DNA from: Kluyvera georgiana ATCC 51603
GTDB lineage: Bacteria > Pseudomonadota > Gammaproteobacteria > Enterobacterales > Enterobacteriaceae
Assembly: GCF_001654985.1 (NCBI RefSeq)
Contig: NZ_LXEU01000015.1
Location: 124,001-188,000, forward strand
Direction of reading: 5' to 3'
Length of the DNA: 64,000 nt
Every line of letters begins with the position of its first letter. Position 1 is the first letter of the stretch. The notes beneath the pieces were generated by a model. The model was not told the DNA's origin and searched no databases. It saw nothing but the letters and a program-made list of their open reading frames with translations. The position numbers and the translations under genes were made by a program. Positions 18,943-25,610 of this stretch are shown in pieces.

Positions 18943-18976
18943 ACGCCCCGTAGTGCTCGCAACACATACAGGGCGT
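18943..18976 (+). ncRNA. Stem-loop in the ash leader, possible antisense-type RNA
   Basis: ACGCCC (18943-18948) pairs with GGGCGT (18971-18976), with an inner GTAGTG/CACATAC stem. Phage P4 makes its immunity RNA (CI) from the leader in the same position before its early operon, and this hairpin could be the analogue. No sequence match to the P4 RNA was established. Confidence 0.35.
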
Positions 18977-19006
18977 CTAACCAAACCGTTAGTTGAGGTA
19001 ACAGTT

Positions 19007-19258
19007 ATGGCTGATCAACAGCATACCCAAACTCACCCCAAATTTACATGGTTGTTCCTGGCAACCCCGAAACGTCATGCGGACGTTTGTCCGGTAGTTG
19101 TCCGTTTTAATGCGGATACGGAAGAAAATGCCCGTGGCGCGTTCCCTGGTTGGAATCTTGTTTTCGCTGCGAAGATCCGCTCTGAGTGCCCGCTATATCA
19201 ATATGCCAACGGGATATTTGAGTTGAATATTGCTGGTCTGGAGGTGCGACATGCATAG
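19007..19258 (+). CDS. Ash/Icd-like host cell division inhibitor family protein
   Basis: An 83-residue protein (MADQQHTQTHPKFTWLFLATPKR...) of the family annotated Ash or 'host cell division inhibitor Icd-like' in P4-type satellites and P1. The pattern of HPKFTWLFLA, PVVVRFNADTEENARGAFPGWNLVFAAKIR and SPLY-type ending is visible (ECPLYQYANGIFEL). In P4, the ash gene follows the immunity region and precedes the replication genes, as here. Frame is open upstream to 18953, but that start would place the leader hairpin in the gene; ATG 19007 has GAGG upstream. The stop overlaps the next start. Confidence 0.78.
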   Translation: MADQQHTQTHPKFTWLFLATPKRHADVCPVVVRFNADTEENARGAFPGWNLVFAAKIRSECPLYQYANGIFELNIAGLEVRHA

Positions 19259-19475
19259 CCAGCCACAAGATTTGGAAATTTTTGATGTGGTTCGTCGGTC
19301 TGATGGGATGGTTATGAACCACATCTATCCCGGTAATCGGTATATGGCTTATACGCAAAACGGGTTGGTATCGGTTAGGCCATTAATGGCTGATGAAATT
19401 GTCGGTACTCCTAAGCTCTTTGAGCAGATGCTTGAACGCGCTGGTTATGACCTAACGCCACTCCAAAAGGACTAA
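19251..19475 (+). CDS. Unknown small satellite protein
   Basis: A 74-residue protein starting at ATG 19251 inside the end of the Ash-like gene, with GGAGG nearby upstream, so translation is coupled. The sequence begins MHSQPQDLEIFDVVRRSDG and contains YTQNGLVSVRPLM; no family is recognised. It lies in the compact replication operon ash-unknown-DUF4222-primase, where P4-like elements have small proteins of unknown role. Confidence 0.75.
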   Translation: MHSQPQDLEIFDVVRRSDGMVMNHIYPGNRYMAYTQNGLVSVRPLMADEIVGTPKLFEQMLERAGYDLTPLQKD

Positions 19476-19479
19476 TGCC

Positions 19480-19779
19480 ATGAAAAAGAAAAATAGCGGC
19501 TTAGCTGTCGCGGACCAAACTCAGCCTGAAATCCTTCCTGGTGATATTTTCAAGGATCGTCGGGGTGAGCTGATCGTTATTGAAACGGTAACACCCGTTC
19601 GTGTTTCGTTTAAACGACAGGGTTATTATGCTGAATGCACTTGCTCTCCGGGGAGGCTACTCCGTGAATTTACGCCAGTAAAACGACAGTCTTTCAGTGA
19701 GTGGTGTATAGCCAATAATACAGCAGAGAAAATCAAGAATCTGAGAGCGTTGATCGCGGCAAAGAGGCTGCAAAAATGA
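19480..19779 (+). CDS. DUF4222 family protein
   Basis: A 99-residue basic protein. ILPGDIFKDRRGELIVIETVTPVRVSFKRQGYYAECTCSPGRLLREFTPV has the GD-x-F-x-D-RG and GY-x-x-x-C features of DUF4222, small proteins found in enterobacterial prophages and satellites ahead of primase genes. Function unknown. It lies 4 bases after the preceding gene and its stop overlaps the primase ATG (ATGA at 19776). Confidence 0.75.
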   Translation: MKKKNSGLAVADQTQPEILPGDIFKDRRGELIVIETVTPVRVSFKRQGYYAECTCSPGRLLREFTPVKRQSFSEWCIANNTAEKIKNLRALIAAKRLQK

Positions 19780-21581
19780 AAAACGCGCCTAATCTGAAAC
19801 ACCTGCCAAAGGAAAAATTCACAGAGGCGGTTATTTTTGCCGGTGCTGATGCCTATGCCCACGCTAAGGGATGGGAAGAAGGGCTGGGTAAGAAAATTGC
19901 AGAAGATACAACGCCACCTATCTATCTGGGGCCAAAGCAGCTGGCAGATCTGGATAACCTGCAAATTATCGACAAAGGGCGCCGTAGTGCCCGTGTCTAT
20001 CTGGCCGGGGACATCGAGCCGATACTGATTAACGCTATTGGTGAGAAGCTGGCGCGGGCTGGAGTGCAGGATGCCAAGCTATATAAGGGCATTCCCGACC
20101 GACAGCCAGAGGACTGGCACGATTATCTGGAAAGACTCCGTACGGATAATGTCGTTGTCGATCTTCCTGTCACAAAACGCGAATCTGCCAATGGTGGTGT
20201 GGCTCCAGCATTGAATCAGATGGGGGCCAGCCAGCGCGGTGAGGTGTTACTGGCCCACTATGATGGTGATCTGGCTATTCATGCCGACTCTGACACGGTT
20301 CATCACTATAACGGCGTGGTGTGGAACCCATTGCCGGATAAAGAGCTGCAGCGTGAAATGGCACAGATTTATATCGATGCTGAGGTGGCCTATTCGCAGA
20401 ATGCCATTAAATCAGCAGTGGAAACCATGAAACTAAGCCTGCCGGTGATGGGCGTGACAGCCCGAAACTTGGTTGGGTTTAGCAATGGGGTATTTGATAC
20501 CCGAACGGGGCAATTCCGGAAGCACAGCAAAACCGATTGGCTGCTGATTGCCAGTGAGCTGCCTTTCAGCCCACCAGCCGAAGGGGAAACACTAGCCAGC
20601 CATGCGCCGAACTTCTGGAAATGGCTACGCCGTTCCGTGGCCAACAATGACCGCAAGACAGATCGTGTGTTGGCGGCTCTGTTTATGGTGCTGGCAAACC
20701 GGTACGACTGGCAGTTATTCCTAGAGGTTACTGGGCCGGGTGGTAGTGGTAAGAGCGTGATGGCGGAAATCTGCACCATGCTGGCGGGCAAGGCCAATAC
20801 AGTGTCGGCCAGTATGAAGGCGCTGGAGGATGCGAGAGACAGGGCGCTGGTGGTTGGCTACTCGCTGATCATCATGCCGGATATGACCCGCTACGCTGGC
20901 GACGGTGCCGGGATAAAGGCCATTACCGGCGGTGATAAGGTTTCTATCGACCCCAAACACAAAGCGCCGTATTCAACCCGGATACAGGCTGTCGTGCTGG
21001 CCGTCAATAACAACGCCATGACGTTCAGCGACCGCAGCGGCGGTATCTCGCGCCGGCGGGTGATATTCAACTTCACCGAGGTGGTGCCAGAAAATGAACG
21101 CGACACACTGTTGGCCGAGAAGATAGAGGGTGAACTGGCTGTGGTGATTCGCCACCTGCTGACACGTTTTGCGGATCAGGATGATGCCAGGCGTTTACTG
21201 CACGAACAGCAGAAGTCAGAGGAAGCGCTGGCGATTAAGCGTGAAGGTGATTCGCTGGTGGACTTCTGCGGTTATTTAATGGCGATGGTTGAATGTGAGG
21301 GCATGATTGTTGGCAATGCTGAAATGGTACCGTTTAGCCCGCGGCGTTATCTGTATCACTCGTATTTGGCTTATATGTCTGCACATGGACTAGGGCGACC
21401 CGTGTCGTTGACCCGCTTCGGTACGGATATGCCTGGCGCAATGTCAGAGTACGGTAAGGAATACAAGCGTAAGCAGTGCACCCGGGGGCCGGATAAAGGC
21501 CGCACTATTTCGAATGTGCTGTTAGGTGATGATGCCGATGGGTGGTTGCCAGCGGCAACAGGTAATCCTGATAACGAATAG
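19776..21581 (+). CDS. P4-type primase/helicase, C-terminal domains
   Basis: A 601-residue replication protein. The C-terminal half is the phage/plasmid P4-family helicase: a D5-N-like region (GFSNGVFDTRTGQFRKHSKTDWL), Walker A GPGGSGKS at residues 320-327, the acidic Walker B-type IIMPDM near residue 372, and VLAVNNNAM (superfamily 3 sensor motif C). P4 alpha has about 777 residues with a zinc-finger/TOPRIM-like primase at the N-terminus; that part is not evident here, so this protein may only unwind the origin and rely on host or a different priming domain. An iteron-like array follows directly, as would fit an origin. Confidence 0.9.
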   Translation: MKNAPNLKHLPKEKFTEAVIFAGADAYAHAKGWEEGLGKKIAEDTTPPIYLGPKQLADLDNLQIIDKGRRSARVYLAGDIEPILINAIGEKLARAGVQDAKLYKGIPDRQPEDWHDYLERLRTDNVVVDLPVTKRESANGGVAPALNQMGASQRGEVLLAHYDGDLAIHADSDTVHHYNGVVWNPLPDKELQREMAQIYIDAEVAYSQNAIKSAVETMKLSLPVMGVTARNLVGFSNGVFDTRTGQFRKHSKTDWLLIASELPFSPPAEGETLASHAPNFWKWLRRSVANNDRKTDRVLAALFMVLANRYDWQLFLEVTGPGGSGKSVMAEICTMLAGKANTVSASMKALEDARDRALVVGYSLIIMPDMTRYAGDGAGIKAITGGDKVSIDPKHKAPYSTRIQAVVLAVNNNAMTFSDRSGGISRRRVIFNFTEVVPENERDTLLAEKIEGELAVVIRHLLTRFADQDDARRLLHEQQKSEEALAIKREGDSLVDFCGYLMAMVECEGMIVGNAEMVPFSPRRYLYHSYLAYMSAHGLGRPVSLTRFGTDMPGAMSEYGKEYKRKQCTRGPDKGRTISNVLLGDDADGWLPAATGNPDNE

Positions 21582-21607
21582 GGTAGAGTTTAAAAATTAA
21601 CGATGAA

Positions 21608-21838
21608 GTGTCTACCGTGTCTACTTGTGAATATATTTCTATATATAACATATGGTTGTCATAGTAGACACTTGGTAGAGAGTCTTATTTAAAGTGTCTA
21701 CCGTGTCTACTATTAGTATGTTTTTTACACCAAAGTAGAGAGTCTGGTAGACAGTAGTAGATACTTAAACACACAACTCTCTACCGCTTAATTCACTGAA
21801 TGTATTAAATAAATTTTGAAAAGTAGACAGGTAGACAG
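21608..21838. repeat. Iteron-like array, candidate replication origin
   Basis: Eight copies of an octamer occur in 231 bp: GTGTCTAC at 21608, 21617, 21694 and 21703, and the reverse form GTAGACAC/GTAGACAG at 21664, 21747, 21823 and 21831. The direct copies come in pairs 8-9 bp apart. The related GGTAGAGAGTC occurs at 21674 and near 21734. The array lies in an AT-rich 310-bp gap after the primase/helicase gene. P4 alpha binds similar short iterons at ori and crr, so this is a probable origin or cis replication region. Confidence 0.7.
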
Positions 21839-21891
21839 TCTGAGGCATAAATTTTAATTTTATAACTTTAGCTGCGAGTGAAGAGGAAAGT

Positions 21892-22215
21892 ATGAAAGAT
21901 TTGATGAAAGATTTCGGTAAAGTCGTGGAAGGCAGTTCAGGGGCATTATCATTTGGGGTAATTCAATGCCTGGCAATGGCCGCGGCTGTTACGAATCTTT
22001 CCAGAAAGACTGGGGTTGAGTACTTTGGGGTGCTACTTGCAGCCGTGATAGCTACAGTAGGTTTTTTTATGTGTATTTTCAGTGTTGGACAGGTAATTCA
22101 TGAAGTATCGGGAGGACATAAGGTAAAAAAATTACTGCTGTTTTTCCTTTTATATCCTGCCGTCATAGGTGTTTTTCTTTCAGTGAAAATAAGCCTTGTA
22201 TCCATCAGCAGTTGA
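21892..22215 (+). CDS. Small membrane protein of the satellite
   Basis: A 107-residue protein, not recognised. It has a hydrophilic start (MKDLMKDFGKVVEGSSG), a Gly/Ala-rich hydrophobic stretch, and two strong membrane helices (FGVLLAAVIATVGFFMCIFSVG and KLLLFFLLYPAVIGVFLSVKISL). An AGAGGAAAG ribosome site precedes the start. It lies between the origin-like array and the capsid genes. A holin-like or exclusion role is conceivable, but there is nothing specific to support either. Confidence 0.65.
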   Translation: MKDLMKDFGKVVEGSSGALSFGVIQCLAMAAAVTNLSRKTGVEYFGVLLAAVIATVGFFMCIFSVGQVIHEVSGGHKVKKLLLFFLLYPAVIGVFLSVKISLVSISS

Positions 22216-22520
22216 TTTAAACATCCGGGCCTTTCGTTGGGGTAATGAGGGTGGTAGGGCGTGGCGGTGTTGAATGGAAAGTAAAAAAAAGCGGGCTGCA
22301 ACCAGACCCGCTTGGGAAAACATGGATTTTTAACGAACGATGTTATTTGGAGGAAATAACAGTGAGGACGATAACAGATATTTAGTGGGCCATATCACCG
22401 GGGATTAACTTTATACATTATTGCACTCTATTGCACATGGTTGCATTCAATCATTCTTTGTTTTTCAGTGATACCATTATTTCTGTGATGAACTTTGTAT
22501 TCATTTTAATGAGGTAATAT
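22216..22520. promoter_or_regulatory. Capsid-operon upstream region with phased TTGCA repeats
   Basis: This 305-bp gap has no gene. A hairpin at 22289-22312 (AGCGGG...CCCGCT) with A-run on its left reads as a minus-strand terminator. TTGCA occurs three times at exact 10-bp steps (22421, 22431, 22441), about 80-100 bp before the capsid start, as expected for a transcription activator lying on one face of the helix. Confidence 0.5.
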
Positions 22521-23561
22521 ATGCCAGATTTATATCCATCTGCGGCGTTGGTTCGGGTTGTTAGTGCTGAGGATATTCAGAAGCAACTAAAAACCCTGTT
22601 CACTGATTTATTCTTTACCCGTGCGGTAACGTTCGAAACCCGCGATATCATCCTGGACACTATCGACGATCCAAATATTCCAATCGCGGCATTCTGTTCG
22701 CCAATGGTTGGCAGTAAGGTGGCGCGTGATGAGGGCTATGAGTCCAAGTCTATCCGTCCTGGCTACATGAAACCAAAGAGCAGCATTGACCCTAACAAGC
22801 TAGCGGTTCGTCCGGCGGGTGTTACTCCTGAACAATACAGCACGCTTGATACCCGCAATATCAAGGTAAAACAGTCCATCCTCAAACAGTCTATTGCTAT
22901 TCGTGCGCGTATTGAATGGCTGGCTGTTCAGGCTGTCACTACCGGGAAAAATATTATTGAGGGGGAAGGGATCGAGCGTTATGAGCTGGACTGGAATATC
23001 AAATCCCAGAATATAATCACTCAGGCTGGTGGTGCTGCCTGGTCAGGTAAAGATAAAACGACGTTTGATCCAAATGACGATATTGAAACCTATTCAGAGC
23101 TGAGTGAAGGCGTAACCAATATCATCATTATGGGCGGGAACGTCTGGAAAAAATATCGTTCTTTCAAAGCGATTAAAGATGTTCTCGACACGCGCCGCGG
23201 CTCCAATGCACAGCTTGAAACAGCGCTTAAAGATCTAGGTGATTCTGTGAGCTTTAAGGGCTATATGGGCGACGTTGCTATTGTGGTTTATAGCGGTCGC
23301 TATACCGACGAAGATGGCACAGAAAAACACTTCCTCGATCCTGATTTGATGGTGCTGGGTAACACGGCACTACAGGGCATTGTGGCTTACGGCGGCATTC
23401 AGGATCCTGAGCTTATCCGTATGGGGATCACCAAAGCGGAACTGGCACCAAAGAACTACATTGTGCCGGGCGACCCGGCCATTGAGTATGTTCAGACCCA
23501 CTCCGCACCGCAGCCAATCCCGGCTCGTATCAACCGTTTTGTCACCGTCCGTGTGGCCTAA
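22521..23561 (+). CDS. Lambda gpE-like major capsid protein
   Basis: A 346-residue protein (lambda gpE has 341). Recognisable features are DLYPSAALVRVV near the start, TRDIILDTIDDPNIPIAAFCSP, the segment around KSIRPGYMKPKSSIDPNKL, and the C-terminal GDPAIEYVQTHSAPQPIPARINRFVTVRV. It forms the head shell of lambda-like capsids. A decoration-protein gene follows 9 bases after the stop, as D and E are paired in lambda (here in reverse order). Portal, protease and scaffold genes are absent. It could replace the helper shell protein or form a smaller shell. Confidence 0.88.
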   Translation: MPDLYPSAALVRVVSAEDIQKQLKTLFTDLFFTRAVTFETRDIILDTIDDPNIPIAAFCSPMVGSKVARDEGYESKSIRPGYMKPKSSIDPNKLAVRPAGVTPEQYSTLDTRNIKVKQSILKQSIAIRARIEWLAVQAVTTGKNIIEGEGIERYELDWNIKSQNIITQAGGAAWSGKDKTTFDPNDDIETYSELSEGVTNIIIMGGNVWKKYRSFKAIKDVLDTRRGSNAQLETALKDLGDSVSFKGYMGDVAIVVYSGRYTDEDGTEKHFLDPDLMVLGNTALQGIVAYGGIQDPELIRMGITKAELAPKNYIVPGDPAIEYVQTHSAPQPIPARINRFVTVRVA

Positions 23562-23570
23562 GGAGCAATC

Positions 23571-23912
23571 ATGACGACGCATTACACTGAGCTGGTGGCC
23601 GGTACCGAGGCGCTGGTGTCAACTCTGGGTATCTTCGCGGGCGGGAAAGGCGTTATTCCAGCGCTGACCCCACTGATGCAGGATGCGACCAATGGGGCTC
23701 TGGTGGTCTGGGATGGAGCGCATACAGGGCAGGCTGTCTATGTATCGTGCTTTGCCGTTGATACAGCAAGCCAGACACAGGCCCAGGTCTACAAGACTGG
23801 AGTGCTGAATGTTGATGCTCTCAATTGGCCGGAGGATGTGACCACACTTTCTGCAAAAGTGGCCGCGTTCGTGGGTTCTGGTATTTCTGTTCAGCCGCTG
23901 GCGCTGGTGTAA
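23571..23912 (+). CDS. Lambda gpD-like head decoration protein
   Basis: A 113-residue protein (lambda gpD has 110). TPLMQDATNGALVVWDGAHTGQAVYV corresponds to the gpD pattern TPLML..., KLVAWDG, and the end keeps WPEDVTTLSAKVAAFVGSGISV like the lambda [23 protein letters not shown]. gpD trimers cement the expanded capsid. GGAGCAATC precedes the start. Its pairing with a gpE-like gene suggests the satellite supplies a complete outer shell. Confidence 0.86.
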   Translation: MTTHYTELVAGTEALVSTLGIFAGGKGVIPALTPLMQDATNGALVVWDGAHTGQAVYVSCFAVDTASQTQAQVYKTGVLNVDALNWPEDVTTLSAKVAAFVGSGISVQPLALV

Positions 23913-23922
23913 GGAGACCGCA

Positions 23923-24306
23923 ATGCAAGATAAAGATAACAGCCTCATGGCTATGGCAGACGCTCTCTGGCCTGATGCTGAGGCCAAGGCGCTGCTGGAA
24001 CTGGCAGACAAGATGAACGTGAGTGAGCGCCTGGTGGATATGAATCAGGTTATTGAGCTCACTACGCTGAGCCGCCGTACGTTGCTGAATCTTGAAGCCC
24101 GTGGAGAGTTTCCCGTACGCGTCCAGGTCACAGAAGGGCGCAAGGCGTGGTATCTGAGTGAAGTTATTGAATGGATCAATAACATTCCCCGGACCTCTGA
24201 AACCTGCCAGGTTCCTGTACCTGCTAAGCCTGATGCATCTCTTTGCCTTAAGGCCGAGCGTGTGCGCCAGCAGGCTCGCGGCGGGAAAAGCACGTTGATT
24301 GGCTGA
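23923..24306 (+). CDS. AlpA-type HTH protein next to cos
   Basis: A 127-residue protein. An N-terminal helical extension (SLMAMADALWPDAEAKALLELADKM) is followed by an AlpA-type MerR-like domain: ERLVDMNQVIELTTLSRRTLLNLEARGEFPVRVQVTEGRKAWYLSEVIEWIN. It ends with a basic tail (RVRQQARGGKSTLIG). It is the third gene of the capsid operon, 10 bases after the decoration gene, and ends 33 bases before cosQ. It may activate the late genes, or bind near cos and act as a packaging factor in place of a small terminase; the second idea is inference from position only. Confidence 0.78.
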   Translation: MQDKDNSLMAMADALWPDAEAKALLELADKMNVSERLVDMNQVIELTTLSRRTLLNLEARGEFPVRVQVTEGRKAWYLSEVIEWINNIPRTSETCQVPVPAKPDASLCLKAERVRQQARGGKSTLIG

Positions 24307-24339
24307 CAGGGAGGCCCGATTGACCCGGCGGATCGGCGC

Positions 24340-24534
24340 GGGTCCTTTCGGGCAATTCGGCCTGCTACGGGGCGGCGACCTCGCAGATTCTCGCTATTTA
24401 TGAGAATTTTTCTATTTTAGCCGTTTCTGTTCTTCTCCGTTGTAACTGTATGTTTTTAATAAGAACACCCCCTAAAAAGAAAGGAAATGGAAAGCATCAT
24501 TTTGGCCTAAAAATGGCATAACCGTTTCCTTTCT
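24340..24534 (+). other. Lambda-type cos site (cosQ, cosN, cosB R3-R2-R1)
   Basis: All parts of lambda cos as I know it are present in order: cosQ GGGTCCTTTCGGG (24340-24352; lambda GGGTCCTTTCCGG), cosN with TACG before the 12-base overhang GGGCGGCGACCT (24370-24381) and CGC after it, then terminase small-subunit sites R3 CGTTTCTGTTCT (24422-24433), R2 inverted AGAAAGGAAATG (24478-24489) and R1 CGTTTCCTTTCT (24523-24534), with an AT-rich IHF-type spacer. Distances from cosN (about 53, 109 and 154 bases) equal those in lambda. Packaging would run rightward, with the gpI-like gene entering first. Confidence 0.93.
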
Positions 24535-24581
24535 CCTGAAACTGGCTGCGTTGGCCACTTACTCTACTGTAGGAACACAGA

Positions 24582-25181
24582 ATGCAGAACACTGAAGTAA
24601 TGACGACTATTAAGCTGAGCGGCTCTTTGGCTAAAACATTTGGTAGGGAACACCAACGCTTGATTACTACGACGCAGGAGGCTATTCGGGCTTTATGCGC
24701 AACTATCCCCGGATTCGAAAAGTACCTCAATACGAGTAAATCCCGCGGGCTGACCTTTAGTATATTTCGTGCAAAACAGAATATTGGGGAAGATGATCTG
24801 GCATTCCCAAACTGTGGTCGGGAAATTCGGATTGTACCTGTCATCATCGGCAGTAAACGAGCTGGCTTACTGCAGACGATACTAGGTGCGGTCATCATCG
24901 CGGCTTCAGCTGTCGGGAGTTATTTCGCACCCGGTAATCCATTTTCAGCATTTGGATATAAGGCTGGTGCAGCAATGATGTTAGGTGGTGTCGTTCAGAT
25001 GTTGTCGCCGCAACCAGCCGGATTAGCAAGTAAACAGGATGCGGATAACAAGGCATCCTACGCCTTTGGCGGCGTGACCAACACGACAGCCCAGGGCAAT
25101 CCTGTCCCTCTGGGATATGGGCGACGCAGAATTGGTGGCGCGATTATTTCTGCGGGTATCTACGTCGAAGATAAGCAGTAA
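24582..25181 (+). CDS. Lambda gpI-like tail assembly protein
   Basis: A 199-residue protein (lambda gpI has about 223). An N-terminal ubiquitin-like part (IKLSGSLAKTFGREHQRLITTTQEAIRALCATIPGFEKYL) is followed by IRIVPVIIGSKRAGLLQTILGAVIIAAS, MMLGGVVQMLSP, and NTTAQGNPVPLGYGRRRIGGAIISAGIYVED, all matching the gpI layout. In lambda, gpI works with gpJ at the tail tip. It is the only tail gene in the element and lies immediately after cos, so the satellite may modify helper tail assembly. Start ATG 24582 has AGGA upstream; ATG 24600 is a possible alternative. Confidence 0.87.
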   Translation: MQNTEVMTTIKLSGSLAKTFGREHQRLITTTQEAIRALCATIPGFEKYLNTSKSRGLTFSIFRAKQNIGEDDLAFPNCGREIRIVPVIIGSKRAGLLQTILGAVIIAASAVGSYFAPGNPFSAFGYKAGAAMMLGGVVQMLSPQPAGLASKQDADNKASYAFGGVTNTTAQGNPVPLGYGRRRIGGAIISAGIYVEDKQ

Positions 25182-25189
25182 GTAATGCA

Positions 25190-25560
25190 TGATGAAACAC
25201 GAAACTATCGAGGCGGTGCTTACAGAAATGGCCCGTCTGCAGGGACATGAACTGAAATGTCATGACAGGTTAAATCCTCTAACAAGATAAACCCCGGCTG
25301 TACCCGCGCTGATGGCGTTCGTCACCTTCCAGGCTGAGCACGAGGATTTTGCTTTCGATATGAGCGACAGCCACAAGTAGCGGCTTGCCGAATTTACTGG
25401 TATATAAGGTTTCCTATGAAACAGTATTAGATAGCCGAAACACTGGCCAGAACCGTTGCTTTCCTGATGCTGCTCGGTACGTCTCCACTGAATACGAAGA
25501 GTTCGCTTGGACTGCTAGCGTGCAACATAAGGCATAGCTTAATGACTTTTATGAGATTTA
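25190..25560 (+). pseudogene. Degraded phage gene fragments
   Basis: This stretch holds several short pieces of protein-like sequence broken by stops: MKHETIEAVLTEMARLQGHEL (from 25190), AFVTFQAEHEDFAFDMSDSHK (25314-25376) and, after an internal stop, IAETLARTVAFLMLLGTSPL (from about 25431). Base composition is closer to coding DNA than to the AT-rich flank. I do not recognise the parents. It looks like decayed prophage genes between the gpI-like gene and the cargo gene. Confidence 0.45.
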
Positions 25561-25610
25561 GAGTTAAAAACGTATTTGTGACTTGATTTAATCTATTGAG
25601 GGGGTCGTTA

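Noticed and set aside
18106-18996. Long plus-strand open frame of 296 codons across the satellite regulatory region
   Set aside because: It is antisense to the membrane-protein and RHH genes, has no plausible protein character, and would cover the inverted-repeat operator.
21608-21838. CRISPR array
   Set aside because: The repeats are 8 bp, occur in both orientations and have irregular spacing; no cas genes are present.
24422-24534. Rho-independent terminator from the AAAGAAAGGAAA / TTTCCTTTCT pairing
   Set aside because: The complementary stretches are the R2 and R1 terminase sites of cosB; the loop is long and there is no clean T-run.
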